From positions 62,001 to 126,000 of the forward strand of contig CAKVMH010000001.1 of NCBI GenBank assembly GCA_934772045.1: 64,000 bases of DNA, in the 5' to 3' direction. Positions 32,835-41,416 of the stretch are shown here, in pieces; the stretch's first letter is position 1, and each line of letters begins with the position of its first letter. A program made the translations under genes and the position numbers. The DNA is from an uncultured Clostridia bacterium. Lineage in GTDB: Bacteria > Bacillota > Clostridia > Christensenellales > UBA1242. The notes under the pieces were generated by a model that saw only the letters and a program-made list of their open reading frames with translations, was not told the origin of the DNA and ran no database searches.

Positions 32835-32872
32835 TTCGCTCTCGCTTGTGAATTTCGTTTGTTGTTAATAAC
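32835..32872 (+). repeat. R1 dispersed repeat, copy 4 (degenerate)
   Basis: TTCGCTCTCGCTTGTGAATT followed by TCGTTTGTTGTTAATAAC. Its 3' end runs into the A-tract that is the U-tract of the next minus-strand terminator. Confidence 0.55.
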
Positions 32873-32874
32873 TA

Positions 32875-32902
32875 AAAAAACCACCCGAACGGGTGGTTTT
32901 TT
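32875..32902 (-). terminator. Terminator of the 1061-residue surface protein gene
   Basis: AAAAAACCACCC pairs with GGGTGGTTTTTT; GC-rich stem with T-runs on both strands, located 72 bases after the stop. Confidence 0.85.
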
Positions 32903-32974
32903 ATTAAGTTTAAACCAAAATAATAATTGATTGTTTAAATTATTTTTAATTTTAATCGACATCGTGTCAAATTA

Positions 32975-35900
32975 CTAAATGTTATCAACAAAACTTAATG
33001 CGATACCTGTGTCAGCTTCTGCCCAAACAGTTTCGAAGTTGAATGTGCATTTCTTTGTAAATGTTGCTGTACCAATGTTAAAGAAACCCTTGTCAGCGGT
33101 CATAACGATGTCACCTTTGAATGTTGAAGCAAGTTTAAATTCTTGATCATTTACCATTTTAAAGTAACTGCTGTTTTCACTGTCTTCATAAGTTGGCCAC
33201 CAATACATCATAAACATAGAGTAGCTGAAAGTTGAAGTCGTGTAAGTTTTATCTTCCCTTGAAGCAGAAGTTGAATTGATTATAACAGATTGCATGCTAC
33301 CAGCAAAGTTGTCTTGGCTAAGCAAGTTAAAGCTCATGTCGTCATTGCCAGTTGTTTCATAACCAAGTTCTTGTTTTTGGCTTGCAGTTGCATTACGGAA
33401 GTTAAACCATGTTTCACTATAGAAACTGCCAAACCCTGTGAATGTGCTATCAATTGTTGCAGTTTTAAATGTTGCACCATTAGGGAACAACAATACGATG
33501 AGTGATGAAACTGTGCTGTTTGCCTTACCTTCAATCAAACTTGAAGCTTGAACATTTGACACGTTACCATTACGTAAATCTACAACCACACCAGCGACAT
33601 AACGGTCACCAGCGATTTTATTTTGTGTTAATGTTTTTGATTCAAAGTCGTACGCACCAATTAAAACTTGATCCATTTTAGCTTGTGCATTTTGCATTTT
33701 AACAACTGCACCTGCAACGATGTTACCTTCAACGTTTGATGTGACAACGCATTGCTCAATTTTAGATTTTTCACTTGAATTGCTGAATGCAATACCAGCA
33801 ACCATATGATTTTTACCAGCGGTGAATGTGCCGATTTTTGTTGCCGTGCACTTTGAAGTTGTCAAACTGCCATTATTTAAACCAACCAAACCTGCAACAA
33901 TTGCAGAACTAGCGCTTGTGCTTGGGAGTTCGATACCTTCACCCTTCACTGTAACACCAGAGATAGAGCCATTGTTCATATAAACTGCGCCCACTGTCCA
34001 GATTTCGTTTGTTGTTTTGTTAATTTTAAAGTTAACGTCAACTATTGCGTTTTGTACACTACTTTCTGCATTGTTTGTGTCAACTAAACCAGCAACTGTC
34101 AATGCGCTATTTGTATTAACATTTGAATAGTAATCAACTGTAATTTTTGCATTTGTGTTCAAAATTGAACCACTGTTAGTGTTAGCAACGCCAGCAATAG
34201 ATTTATCAGCTTTTAAGTTTGCTGTAACTTCGTTGTTTTCCAAACGTGCACCAGCATTAATTGTGTTGGCAACGCCAGCAACTTCATCAATTTTTGCGTT
34301 TTCATTGATTGTCAAATTTTGAACTTTGCAGTTTTCAATTTTACCAGCCAAACTGTTAACAATACCAGCAAAATTTGTGAATGTGTTTGTAATTTCGTTT
34401 GCAAAGTTAACAGTGATGTCCGCCAAGGTGCTTGTTGTGCCTTCAACTGAAATTGCTACAACAGAGGCTTCATTTGCATTAGTTGATAATTTAACATTTT
34501 CGAATGTAACATTTTTGATTGTACTGTTTGTAACTTTATTGAAAAATGCTAAGTTGTTGCCATTTGTATTTTTCAAATTTAAGTTGATAATCTTAAAGCC
34601 ATTACCATCAAAAATTGAGTTTTCAATATCAAGCGATGTCCAGTCAACATCTGTTAAATCGATGTCACTATGAAGTGTGTAATTTTGGTTTTTAATGCCA
34701 CCATTTGCACGACATTCAGCAATGAATGCAAGGAATGAAGCGGTGTCATAACCATGTTTTGAGTCATTATCTGCGAGGTAGTATTCACTACTTACAGCTG
34801 ATGGAGCTACATTTGTTGAGTATAAAACAGGAAGGTTCGCTTCAACGATTTTCCAAACAACTTTATCCCAGTAAACTTTTTGGCTGTTTGTAGCGTAGAA
34901 CACAAATTTACAATTACTTTTCATTTCGTCTGTTGATGCGAAATTTTTAACACCATAAACTAAATTTTCTTCACTATATAATTTTTTGATTAAATCTGGT
35001 TTTTCTTTAACTGCCACACCATTTGATGCAACCGAGTAGTTACCAACAAGGAATTTAAGATAATTTGCATTATCCATGTTTCCAGCAGTTGAAATTGTGT
35101 TAATGAAACCTGCGTAGTTTGCATTTTCACTTTCAACATTAGCGTATGATTGTTGAACACTGCCAACGGTGGAAGAAACTACCATATTGCCGATAAAACC
35201 AGCAACTTTGCTTGAAGTGTCTGCCACAACAATTTTACCAGTTGAGAAGCAAGCACTAACAGTAGATTGATTTAAAGAACCAATCAAACCAGCGACAGTT
35301 GCAACTACTGGTGTTTCTTTACTGCCGGCTGTTAAACTGATTTCTTCCACAGCACAAGTGCTAACATTTGAACCATTTGAAACTGAACCGATTAAGCCAG
35401 CTGTAACGCCCTCTATTTTAGCATTGTTTATTTTTGAATTTTTAACCCTAACATTATTAACAACCGCATTGTTTGCACTGCCTGCAAGCACACCAGCGTT
35501 TGAGTAACTGCCAGTGATGTCAAAATTCTTCAAAGTCAAATTCCTAACTGTTGCGCCATTGAGTGAAGCAAACAAACCAGCATTTTCTGTTTCGTAAGCG
35601 AAATTTGAACCTACGATTGTGTGATTGTTACCTTCAAAGAAACCATTGAAACCTGTCCATTCATTTTGAATAGCATCAAAACCGATAGGTTGGAAACTTG
35701 TTGAAAGCATAACATCATTCAACAATTCATATTTGCTTGAAAGTGAGTAAGCCCTGCCAATTTTAACTAAATCTTGTTCGTTACGGACAAAGTAAGGGTT
35801 TTCGTCGCTACCATCACCAATGTGGAAAACAAATTTAAATTTAGCAAAGTTTTTGTTTGTTGTTGAAATAACAACTTCAAAATCGCCACCTTTCTTTGCA

Positions 35901-36160
35901 ACATAGTAACCCTTTTTGTCGTCGAAAGTTACAGATGAAACCACTGTTTCATCGCCTGCATTATAGTTGTATTTTGTTTTGTATGAAGCTTTTTTAACAT
36001 TCTTGCCCAAATCTGCAATTGAAATTGTGTCCCCCACATTGCAATATATTTCATAATTTTTAAAATTTATTACTTCGTCGTTACGCAAAAAATAGTAAGT
36101 TACCAAACCAAAACTTACAATAATCACGATAGACATCAAAAAAACTAAAAACTTTTTCAT
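32975..36160 (-). CDS. GLUG-repeat surface protein, 1061 residues
   Basis: Residues 5-26 form one hydrophobic segment (signal anchor; no lipobox or clear cleavage site), then about 85 residues of a small domain. From about 120 the header ENPYFVRNEQDLVKIGRAY begins repetitive strands of the GLUG type (AGLFASLNGATVRNLTL, AGLIGSVSNGSNVSTC, VAGLVDTNNAESSVQNAIV), expected to fold as a beta-helix. There is no LPXTG or C-terminal anchor. Likely membrane-tethered and extracellular; ligand unknown. The giant protein starting beyond the window uses the same headers and repeats. GAGGTGG precedes the ATG. Confidence 0.85.
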   Translation of the reverse strand: MKKFLVFLMSIVIIVSFGLVTYYFLRNDEVINFKNYEIYCNVGDTISIADLGKNVKKASYKTKYNYNAGDETVVSSVTFDDKKGYYVAKKGGDFEVVISTTNKNFAKFKFVFHIGDGSDENPYFVRNEQDLVKIGRAYSLSSKYELLNDVMLSTSFQPIGFDAIQNEWTGFNGFFEGNNHTIVGSNFAYETENAGLFASLNGATVRNLTLKNFDITGSYSNAGVLAGSANNAVVNNVRVKNSKINNAKIEGVTAGLIGSVSNGSNVSTCAVEEISLTAGSKETPVVATVAGLIGSLNQSTVSACFSTGKIVVADTSSKVAGFIGNMVVSSTVGSVQQSYANVESENANYAGFINTISTAGNMDNANYLKFLVGNYSVASNGVAVKEKPDLIKKLYSEENLVYGVKNFASTDEMKSNCKFVFYATNSQKVYWDKVVWKIVEANLPVLYSTNVAPSAVSSEYYLADNDSKHGYDTASFLAFIAECRANGGIKNQNYTLHSDIDLTDVDWTSLDIENSIFDGNGFKIINLNLKNTNGNNLAFFNKVTNSTIKNVTFENVKLSTNANEASVVAISVEGTTSTLADITVNFANEITNTFTNFAGIVNSLAGKIENCKVQNLTINENAKIDEVAGVANTINAGARLENNEVTANLKADKSIAGVANTNSGSILNTNAKITVDYYSNVNTNSALTVAGLVDTNNAESSVQNAIVDVNFKINKTTNEIWTVGAVYMNNGSISGVTVKGEGIELPSTSASSAIVAGLVGLNNGSLTTSKCTATKIGTFTAGKNHMVAGIAFSNSSEKSKIEQCVVTSNVEGNIVAGAVVKMQNAQAKMDQVLIGAYDFESKTLTQNKIAGDRYVAGVVVDLRNGNVSNVQASSLIEGKANSTVSSLIVLLFPNGATFKTATIDSTFTGFGSFYSETWFNFRNATASQKQELGYETTGNDDMSFNLLSQDNFAGSMQSVIINSTSASREDKTYTTSTFSYSMFMMYWWPTYEDSENSSYFKMVNDQEFKLASTFKGDIVMTADKGFFNIGTATFTKKCTFNFETVWAEADTGIALSFVDNI

Positions 36161-36190
36161 TATTCCACCTCTTGCCCTTTAATCGCAGTT

Positions 36191-36218
36191 ATTATACCGC
36201 AAATAGAAAATTTGTCAA
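36191..36218 (-). promoter_or_regulatory. Promoter of the 1061-residue surface protein gene
   Basis: -35 TTGACA (36218-36213), 16-base spacer, -10 TATAAT (36196-36191). Confidence 0.82.
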
Positions 36219-36480
36219 TACCCCTTTAAAAATTTTTTTGTTTTATAAAAAACATGCCAAAAATCAACAAAAACCGCGTTTATTTTGATGTTTTTAAATT
36301 ATTTTTTAAAAAACATAACAAAAAACATACTCAATCGTTGGATAAAAAAGGGAACATTAGTTCCCTTCCTTAATTAATGTGTGTTATTAAAATGGATTAA
36401 TAAAACATGTTGAGAAACACTTTGTGATTTAATATGTTAACTCACTTCATCCATCCACAACCATTCCACAACCCCAAAAC
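36219..36480. other. A/T-rich gap between mscL and the surface protein gene
   Basis: Apart from the mscL terminator at 36348-36367 it holds only A/T-rich sequence; no further feature seen. Confidence 0.5.
36348..36367 (-). terminator. Terminator of mscL
   Basis: AAGGGAAC pairs perfectly with GTTCCCTT around loop ATTA; six T follow on the minus strand. Confidence 0.85.
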
Positions 36481-37092
36481 CTATTTAGTCTTGCTTGCAT
36501 TTTGCGCTTTTAAAAGGTCGCGTATTTCTTTTAACAAATCTTCTTGTGTTGGGTTTTTAGCGCGCTCTTCTGCTTCTTTTTCAGCCTTTTCCTTTTCAAG
36601 TTGTGCTTTCAATTCTGCTTGTTGCTTTGCCTTTTCTTCTTCGTGTTCTTTCAACACATCTTTAAATGGGCGGTTTTCTTGTTTCGCCTTCAATTTAAGT
36701 GCTTTGCGTTCAGCACGCACTTCTTTTTTAGATTGTTCAATTATGACACCTTCCATTTCTTTAAACTTTTTACGTGAAGCATTAACAACTTTAACCATTA
36801 TAAACACGCTCATTGCAATGATGAAGAAGTCAATAACCGTTTGCAAGAAATTACCATAAGCCCAACTTAAAGTCACCACTTTAACGCCATCCACCATCTC
36901 CCACCTAAGCGGAACACTAAGGTCAGCTAAGCTTGCCGCCCCTGTTGCCCATGTGATTAGTGGCATTAAAATATCGTTAACCAAACTTGAAACAATTTTG
37001 TTAAACGCGGTTGCAATAATTAAGCCCACAGCCATGTCAAACACATTGCCTTTTGATATAAATTCTTTAAATTCTTTAAAAAACTTTTTCAT
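36481..37092 (-). CDS. mscL: Large-conductance mechanosensitive channel with extended tail
   Basis: Opens under membrane tension to release solutes during osmotic downshock. 203 residues; most MscL have 130-150. The N-terminal helix and first membrane segment (FISKGNVFDMAVGLIIATAF) and the second (FLQTVIDFFIIAMSVFIMVK) are standard. Residues about 110-185 form a highly charged Lys/Glu/Ala coiled coil, longer than usual, before the typical end NPTQEDLLKEIRDLLK. AAGGA lies before the ATG. Confidence 0.95.
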   Translation of the reverse strand: MKKFFKEFKEFISKGNVFDMAVGLIIATAFNKIVSSLVNDILMPLITWATGAASLADLSVPLRWEMVDGVKVVTLSWAYGNFLQTVIDFFIIAMSVFIMVKVVNASRKKFKEMEGVIIEQSKKEVRAERKALKLKAKQENRPFKDVLKEHEEEKAKQQAELKAQLEKEKAEKEAEERAKNPTQEDLLKEIRDLLKAQNASKTK

Positions 37093-37143
37093 ATGCTATC
37101 CTTTTTATATTATTTTTTGCAAATTTTTAAAATTTTCGCTTTT

Positions 37144-37172
37144 ATTATATCAAACCAAAAATTATTTGTAAA
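37144..37172 (-). promoter_or_regulatory. Promoter of mscL
   Basis: -35 TTTACA (37172-37167), 17-base spacer, -10 TATAAT (37149-37144). Divergent from the recD2 promoter 20 bases away. Confidence 0.75.
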
Positions 37173-37191
37173 AGAAAACCATGTATGTTAG

Positions 37192-37220
37192 TTGTTATTT
37201 TTTTTAAAATTTAGTAATAT
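37192..37220 (+). promoter_or_regulatory. Promoter of recD2, six bases before ATG
   Basis: -35 TTGTTA, 17-base spacer, -10 TAATAT. Six bases separate the -10 box from the start codon, so the transcript should start at or next to ATG. Confidence 0.6.
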
Positions 37221-37226
37221 ATAGGC

Positions 37227-39440
37227 ATGAAAATTGTTGGCAATGTTGAAAACACTGTGTTTAGGAATGTGGATAACGGTTACTCGGTTATCAATCTTTC
37301 ATACAACAACAAAAAACTCACAGTAGTTGGCAACTTGCCAGAAGTGTATGAAGGGCAAACACTTGAACTTGAAGGCAACTTTGTTGTGAACAAAAAGTTT
37401 GGTGAGCAATTTCAAGTGAGCGAAGGCAGGGTTGTTGAACCAACCACCCTACCAGCTATTGAAAAATATTTAGCCAGTGGTTTAATATATGGTGTTGGCC
37501 CAGTGACAGCCAAAAAGATTGTTGAAGAATTTGGGCAAGACACACTTACAATTATGGAATTTAACCCAATTAAATTAAGCAAGGTTAAAGGCATTTCACG
37601 CCAAAAGGCAATTGAAATTTCAAATGCGTATAACGAGATGAAAGAAATGCAAAATGTCATAATGTTTTTGCAAACTAACCAAATCACCACCAACATGGCA
37701 ATTAAAATTTACAATATATATAAGGAAAAAACCATTGAAATTGTAAAGTCTAACCCTTACCAACTTGTTGAAGATGTGGACGGCATCGGTTTCACCACGG
37801 CGGACAAAATTGCAATTAAATTAGGTATTGATTTATATGGTGAAAATCGCATAAAAGCAGGGCTTGTTTACACATTAAAAACAGCCAGCGAGCGCGAAGG
37901 TCACACCTACCTTCCTAAAAACACGCTTGTGCAAAACTGCATTGAAATTTTGTCATTCACCGACGCGGAAACAAGTTTAATTGAAAAGTGCATTGAATAT
38001 CTTCAAATTGAAGGCATGGTTAAAAACTTCAACTATCATGGTGAAGATGTGACAGTGCTTACAAAATATTATTATCAAGAAAAATACATCGCACGCAAAT
38101 TGTGCAAATTGTCACTAAATCAATTTAATGAAAAGTTCAATTTTTTGGATAATTTGAATTTGTATCAGCGCATACACAACATTCAACTTAATGGCGAACA
38201 AACCGACGCAGTGCTTGCAAGCCTTAATAAAGGTGTAAGTATAATCACCGGTGGCCCCGGCACAGGTAAAACCACAATTGTGCGTTGCATTTTGGAAATG
38301 TTTAAGCAATTAAACAACAAAGTTTTGTTGTGCGCACCAACTGGAAGGGCTTCAAAAAGGTTGGCAGAAACAAGCGGAATAGAAGCCAAAACAATTCACC
38401 GTGCGTTGGAAATGAACCCAACCGAAGGCGAAGGGTTTTTCCACCGCAATGAAAATAATCCGCTGGACGCCGACATTGTAATTATTGACGAAGTCAGCAT
38501 GGTTGATGTCACTCTATTGTACCACCTTGCAAAAGCACTAAAATCAACTGCAAGGTTGATTTTGGTTGGCGATAAGGACCAACTTCCAAGCGTTGGCGCA
38601 GGCAATGTCTTGCGCGACTTGATTGAAAGCAAAAAAATACACACCACCCAACTTGTCAACATTTACCGCCAAGGCAACGACAGTTTAATTATAACCAACG
38701 CACATTTAATTAATAGCGGTAAAATGCCAGTTATTGACAACACCAGCCGTGATTTCTTTTACGAAAACGGCAACGATTTAGCAAAAAATAGCGAAACAAT
38801 TGTTGATTTAGTAACCACACGCTTGCCAAATTATTTCGGTTATAAGCCAGAAAAAATACAAGTGCTTGCCCCAATGAAGGCGGGACCTTGTGGCATAGAT
38901 AACCTGAATAAACGCCTGCAAATGACAATCAACCCATATTATCAAGGCGTGGAACTATCTACCGATTTTACCAAATTTCATGTTAACGATAAGGTAATGC
39001 AAATTCAAAATAATTATGAAATGGAGTTTGTTAAATACGAAAGCAACGGCGCAACCCAAACAGGTACAGGCGTGTTTAATGGCGACATCGGCTACATTTC
39101 ACGCATCGACCCAGACACACACGAAGTGACAATTCGCTTTGACGACGGTAAAATTTGTAGATACGCCCAAACTGATTTGTATCAAATTACACTTGCCTAC
39201 GCAATCACAATTCACAAAAGCCAAGGTAGCGAGTTTGATTGCGTTGTCATTCCACTTGTGCCGGGCGCACCAATTATCATCACACGCAACTTGCTTTACA
39301 CAGCAATCACCCGCGCAAAGAAAACAGTTGTGCTTGTTGGAAGCAAACAAATTTTGGCACGCATGATTCACAATAACTACACTGCCAAACGCTTCACTCT
39401 GCTAAAAGATTTTATCATTGAAGAATTTAAAGATATGTAA
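37227..39440 (+). CDS. recD2: RecD2-type ATP-dependent DNA helicase
   Basis: 5'-3' superfamily 1B helicase used in DNA repair and fork maintenance in bacteria without RecBC partners. 737 residues: N-terminal OB-like domain with helix-hairpin-helix segments (YGVGPVTAKKIVEEFG near 89-104), Walker A GGPGTGKTT (about 344-352), Walker B VIIDEVSMVD (about 418) and motif VI YTAITRAKK (about 690). No ribosome binding site is seen before the ATG. Single-gene unit. Confidence 0.95.
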   Translation: MKIVGNVENTVFRNVDNGYSVINLSYNNKKLTVVGNLPEVYEGQTLELEGNFVVNKKFGEQFQVSEGRVVEPTTLPAIEKYLASGLIYGVGPVTAKKIVEEFGQDTLTIMEFNPIKLSKVKGISRQKAIEISNAYNEMKEMQNVIMFLQTNQITTNMAIKIYNIYKEKTIEIVKSNPYQLVEDVDGIGFTTADKIAIKLGIDLYGENRIKAGLVYTLKTASEREGHTYLPKNTLVQNCIEILSFTDAETSLIEKCIEYLQIEGMVKNFNYHGEDVTVLTKYYYQEKYIARKLCKLSLNQFNEKFNFLDNLNLYQRIHNIQLNGEQTDAVLASLNKGVSIITGGPGTGKTTIVRCILEMFKQLNNKVLLCAPTGRASKRLAETSGIEAKTIHRALEMNPTEGEGFFHRNENNPLDADIVIIDEVSMVDVTLLYHLAKALKSTARLILVGDKDQLPSVGAGNVLRDLIESKKIHTTQLVNIYRQGNDSLIITNAHLINSGKMPVIDNTSRDFFYENGNDLAKNSETIVDLVTTRLPNYFGYKPEKIQVLAPMKAGPCGIDNLNKRLQMTINPYYQGVELSTDFTKFHVNDKVMQIQNNYEMEFVKYESNGATQTGTGVFNGDIGYISRIDPDTHEVTIRFDDGKICRYAQTDLYQITLAYAITIHKSQGSEFDCVVIPLVPGAPIIITRNLLYTAITRAKKTVVLVGSKQILARMIHNNYTAKRFTLLKDFIIEEFKDM

Positions 39441-39518
39441 TGCTTGTAAAAATGGGTTTTGCTTGCACTTATCCTTAAATTGATAGCAATTTCACATAAC
39501 AAAATAAACAACCTTTTT

Positions 39519-39633
39519 GTCATTCTGAGCAAAGCGTTAGCGACGCGAAGAATCTTGCAAGGCTTGCCTTGCTTTTAAGACATTAATCAAAAAAGCACTT
39601 CGTGCAAGACCCTTCGTTTACACTCAGGGTGAC
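39519..39633 (+). repeat. R2 repeat element, outer copy 1
   Basis: 115 bases starting GTCATTCTGAGC and ending CTCAGGGTGAC, so its ends are imperfect inverted repeats of each other. Contains GCGAAGAATCTTGCAAGGCT and AAGCACTTCGTGCAAGACCC. An inverted, near-identical copy lies at 41584-41688. MITE-like; related GTCATTCTGAGCG repeats are known in many bacteria. Confidence 0.85.
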
Positions 39634-39654
39634 TTATGAGATACACTATTATAA

Positions 39655-39685
39655 AAAAAATACACTTTTTAAAAGTGTATTTTTT
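39655..39685. terminator. Bidirectional terminator between recD2 and comF
   Basis: AAAAAATACACTTT pairs with AAAGTGTATTTTTT; T-runs on both strands. Confidence 0.8.
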
Positions 39686-40424
39686 AAAATTTCTTTTCTA
39701 ACCCAGTGTGAGCAAGTGTCAAAACATAAACCTTTTCAACGCCTGCAAGTTTTAAAATTCTGCTTACTTCATTACAAGTTGCGCCGGTTGTGAAAATATC
39801 ATCAATTAAAAGGACGGTCGCACCGCGGATAATTCCACGATATTCTTTCCTTACCGCAAAACAATCTTTAATATTTTCTTGCCTTGATATGTAATTCAAA
39901 CTTGCTTGGCTTAAATTTTCCTTTACCTTTTCCACAATTCCTGCACATGGCATACCTGAACGCTCCGCCACATAGCGCGCCAAAAGTTCAGCCTGGTTAA
40001 AGCCACGCTGTTTTTGTTTCTTTTTAAGCATGGGCACATAGGTTATTATGTCAGGTTCAATTCCCCATTCTGCCAAAGTTTCAGTCATGTACTCGCCAAA
40101 CGGTTCAAAGTTCGGTTTCACATAGTTGTATTTAAAGTTATGCACCGCCTTTTCAATCAAACCGACATACTCAAACACACTAACCGCTTGCTCAAATTCA
40201 AAATTCTTTGTCTTACATTCAAAACAGACACCACGCTCACCATTTGCCATACTGTTCCCGCATTTGGGGCAAAGATTTTTGATGTAAGGCAATTTGCCGG
40301 CACAATTTTCGCAAGTATCGTTGTTGGCATTTTCGTTTAATTCGCCACCACAAAAAATGCACTTGATATGCCTAGGATATAAAATATCAAGCACCCACTC
40401 TTTAAAAGGTTTCTTAGTTTTCAT
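39684..40424 (-). CDS. comF: ComF family phosphoribosyltransferase-like protein
   Basis: ComF proteins help transport or process DNA taken up in competence; in others the role is unclear. 246 residues: an N-terminal zinc region with four cysteine pairs (22/25, 38/41, 52/55, 67/70), then a PRTase fold with RGFNQAELLARYVAE and the PRPP loop VLLIDDIFTTGAT (about 213-225). It overlaps the upstream xre gene by 11 bases and is co-transcribed with it. No other competence gene is in the window. Confidence 0.9.
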   Translation of the reverse strand: MKTKKPFKEWVLDILYPRHIKCIFCGGELNENANNDTCENCAGKLPYIKNLCPKCGNSMANGERGVCFECKTKNFEFEQAVSVFEYVGLIEKAVHNFKYNYVKPNFEPFGEYMTETLAEWGIEPDIITYVPMLKKKQKQRGFNQAELLARYVAERSGMPCAGIVEKVKENLSQASLNYISRQENIKDCFAVRKEYRGIIRGATVLLIDDIFTTGATCNEVSRILKLAGVEKVYVLTLAHTGLEKKF

Positions 40425-40734
40425 TTTCCATTAACGCCTGACAAAAACCTACCACTTTATCAACTTTCGCCTTTGGTAAATTTAAAATTAACTCAATTGC
40501 TTCCCTTTGATTTTCATCAATCTTGTTAAGGTCAACAATGTTTGATGTGTTATTCAACAAAACATCAATACTTACATTTAATGCCTTAGAAATTTTAATT
40601 AAAGTTTCCGCTGACAAATTTGTAACACCTGTTTCATAACGAGAAACTGTGGCAGATGTTACACCTAAAATCTTAGCAAGTTCATCTTGTCTAATATGTT
40701 TTTGTGCCCTATACTTTGCAATCTCATTTTCCAT
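40414..40734 (-). CDS. Xre-family HTH regulator upstream of comF
   Basis: 106 residues: HTH domain at 7-60 (RQDELAKILGVTSATVSRYE), then a short helical tail ENQREAIELILNLPKAKVDK. Overlap with comF means one transcript. TATAAT ends six bases before the ATG and there is no ribosome binding site, suggesting a leaderless mRNA. Two palindromes upstream look like its operators, so it probably controls itself and comF. Confidence 0.88.
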   Translation of the reverse strand: MENEIAKYRAQKHIRQDELAKILGVTSATVSRYETGVTNLSAETLIKISKALNVSIDVLLNNTSNIVDLNKIDENQREAIELILNLPKAKVDKVVGFCQALMENEN

Positions 40735-40740
40735 ATTGTT

Positions 40741-40746
40741 ATTATA
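40741..40746 (-). promoter_or_regulatory. -10 box of the xre-comF unit, six bases before ATG
   Basis: TATAAT followed by AACAAT and ATG. The -35 region falls in the operator palindrome at 40765-40779 and is a weak match. Confidence 0.6.
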
Positions 40747-40764
40747 TTATTGCCAAAATATTTG

Positions 40765-40779
40765 TTACATAATATGTAA
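40765..40779. promoter_or_regulatory. Operator-like palindrome at the xre-comF -35 region
   Basis: TTACAT, AAT, ATGTAA: perfect 6-base arms overlapping where the -35 box must lie. ATGTAA-type half-sites recur near 40840-40870. Confidence 0.55.
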
Positions 40780-40785
40780 ACAACT

Positions 40786-40804
40786 GAAAAGTAATTTACT
40801 TTTC
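40786..40804. promoter_or_regulatory. Second operator-like palindrome upstream of xre-comF
   Basis: GAAAAGTAA, T, TTACTTTTC: perfect 9-base arms, 7 bases upstream of the first palindrome. Confidence 0.55.
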
Positions 40805-40903
40805 GTGTAATTGTTCACCTCATTTTATAACATCATATGTAATTTTTTATCAATTAACATGTATGAGATGTAAGCATTATTTAAGTTACTGCACTACGAG
40901 GAT

Positions 40904-40994
40904 GTCATTCTGAGCGTAGCGAAGAACCTGAATAATTTTGTAAAATTTTCAGATTCTAGCGACAGCGAAGAATCTTGTGCGAAGCACTTTTAAA
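40904..40994 (+). repeat. R2 repeat element, inner copy 1
   Basis: Starts GTCATTCTGAGCGTAGCGAA, contains two GCGAAGAA(C/T)C(T) modules and ends GAAGCACTTTT. An inverted relative lies at 41417-41525 on the other side of the GIY-YIG gene. Confidence 0.85.
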
Positions 40995-41005
40995 ATTAAA
41001 CTTTC

Positions 41006-41043
41006 TTGTGAATACAACAAACCAAATTTATGAACTTAGCGAA
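41006..41043 (-). repeat. R1 dispersed repeat, copy 5
   Basis: On the minus strand TTCGCTAAGTTCATAAATTT followed by GGTTTGTTGTATTCACAA. The only inverted copy; it sits between the inner R2 copy and the GIY-YIG promoter. Confidence 0.75.
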
Positions 41044-41078
41044 ATAAATTGGTTTATTATTTAATTTACCAAACGAAT

Positions 41079-41107
41079 TTGCAAAAGTGTTATATTTTTG
41101 CTAGAAT
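41079..41107 (+). promoter_or_regulatory. Promoter of the GIY-YIG gene, six bases before ATG
   Basis: -35 TTGCAA, 17-base spacer, -10 TAGAAT. Six bases separate the -10 box from ATG; no ribosome binding site exists. Confidence 0.75.
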
Positions 41108-41113
41108 ATATAC

Positions 41114-41407
41114 ATGAATAATGATTACTATGTGTATATATTGACCAATTTTTCAAATTCAACATTTTATATCGGTGTTACGAACAATTTGATAAGAAGA
41201 ATATATGAACATAAAAATAAATTTGTCGACGGTTTTACCAAGAAATATAAAATAAATAAGTTAGTATATTTTGAAACCACCACTGATGTAAATTCTGCAA
41301 TTTTGCGTGAAAAACAATTAAAAGGCATAACTAGGCAAAAGAAAATTGATTTGATTACCAAAAACAATCCACATTTTATTGATTTGTACAAAGAAATAAT
41401 CAGTTGA
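41114..41407 (+). CDS. Small GIY-YIG nuclease family protein
   Basis: 97 residues. YVYILTN (6-12) and FYIGVTN (18-24) are the GIY and YIG strands; RRIYEHK supplies the conserved Arg (about 28) and the following helix; Glu69 is in LREKQLKG. Stand-alone domains of this size (UPF0213-like) have no accessory DNA-binding domain, and their cellular role is poorly known. It is flanked by inverted R2 elements and has its own close promoter. Could act on the repeats, or could simply have been picked up between them. Confidence 0.9.
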   Translation: MNNDYYVYILTNFSNSTFYIGVTNNLIRRIYEHKNKFVDGFTKKYKINKLVYFETTTDVNSAILREKQLKGITRQKKIDLITKNNPHFIDLYKEIIS

Positions 41408-41416
41408 TTAATCATT

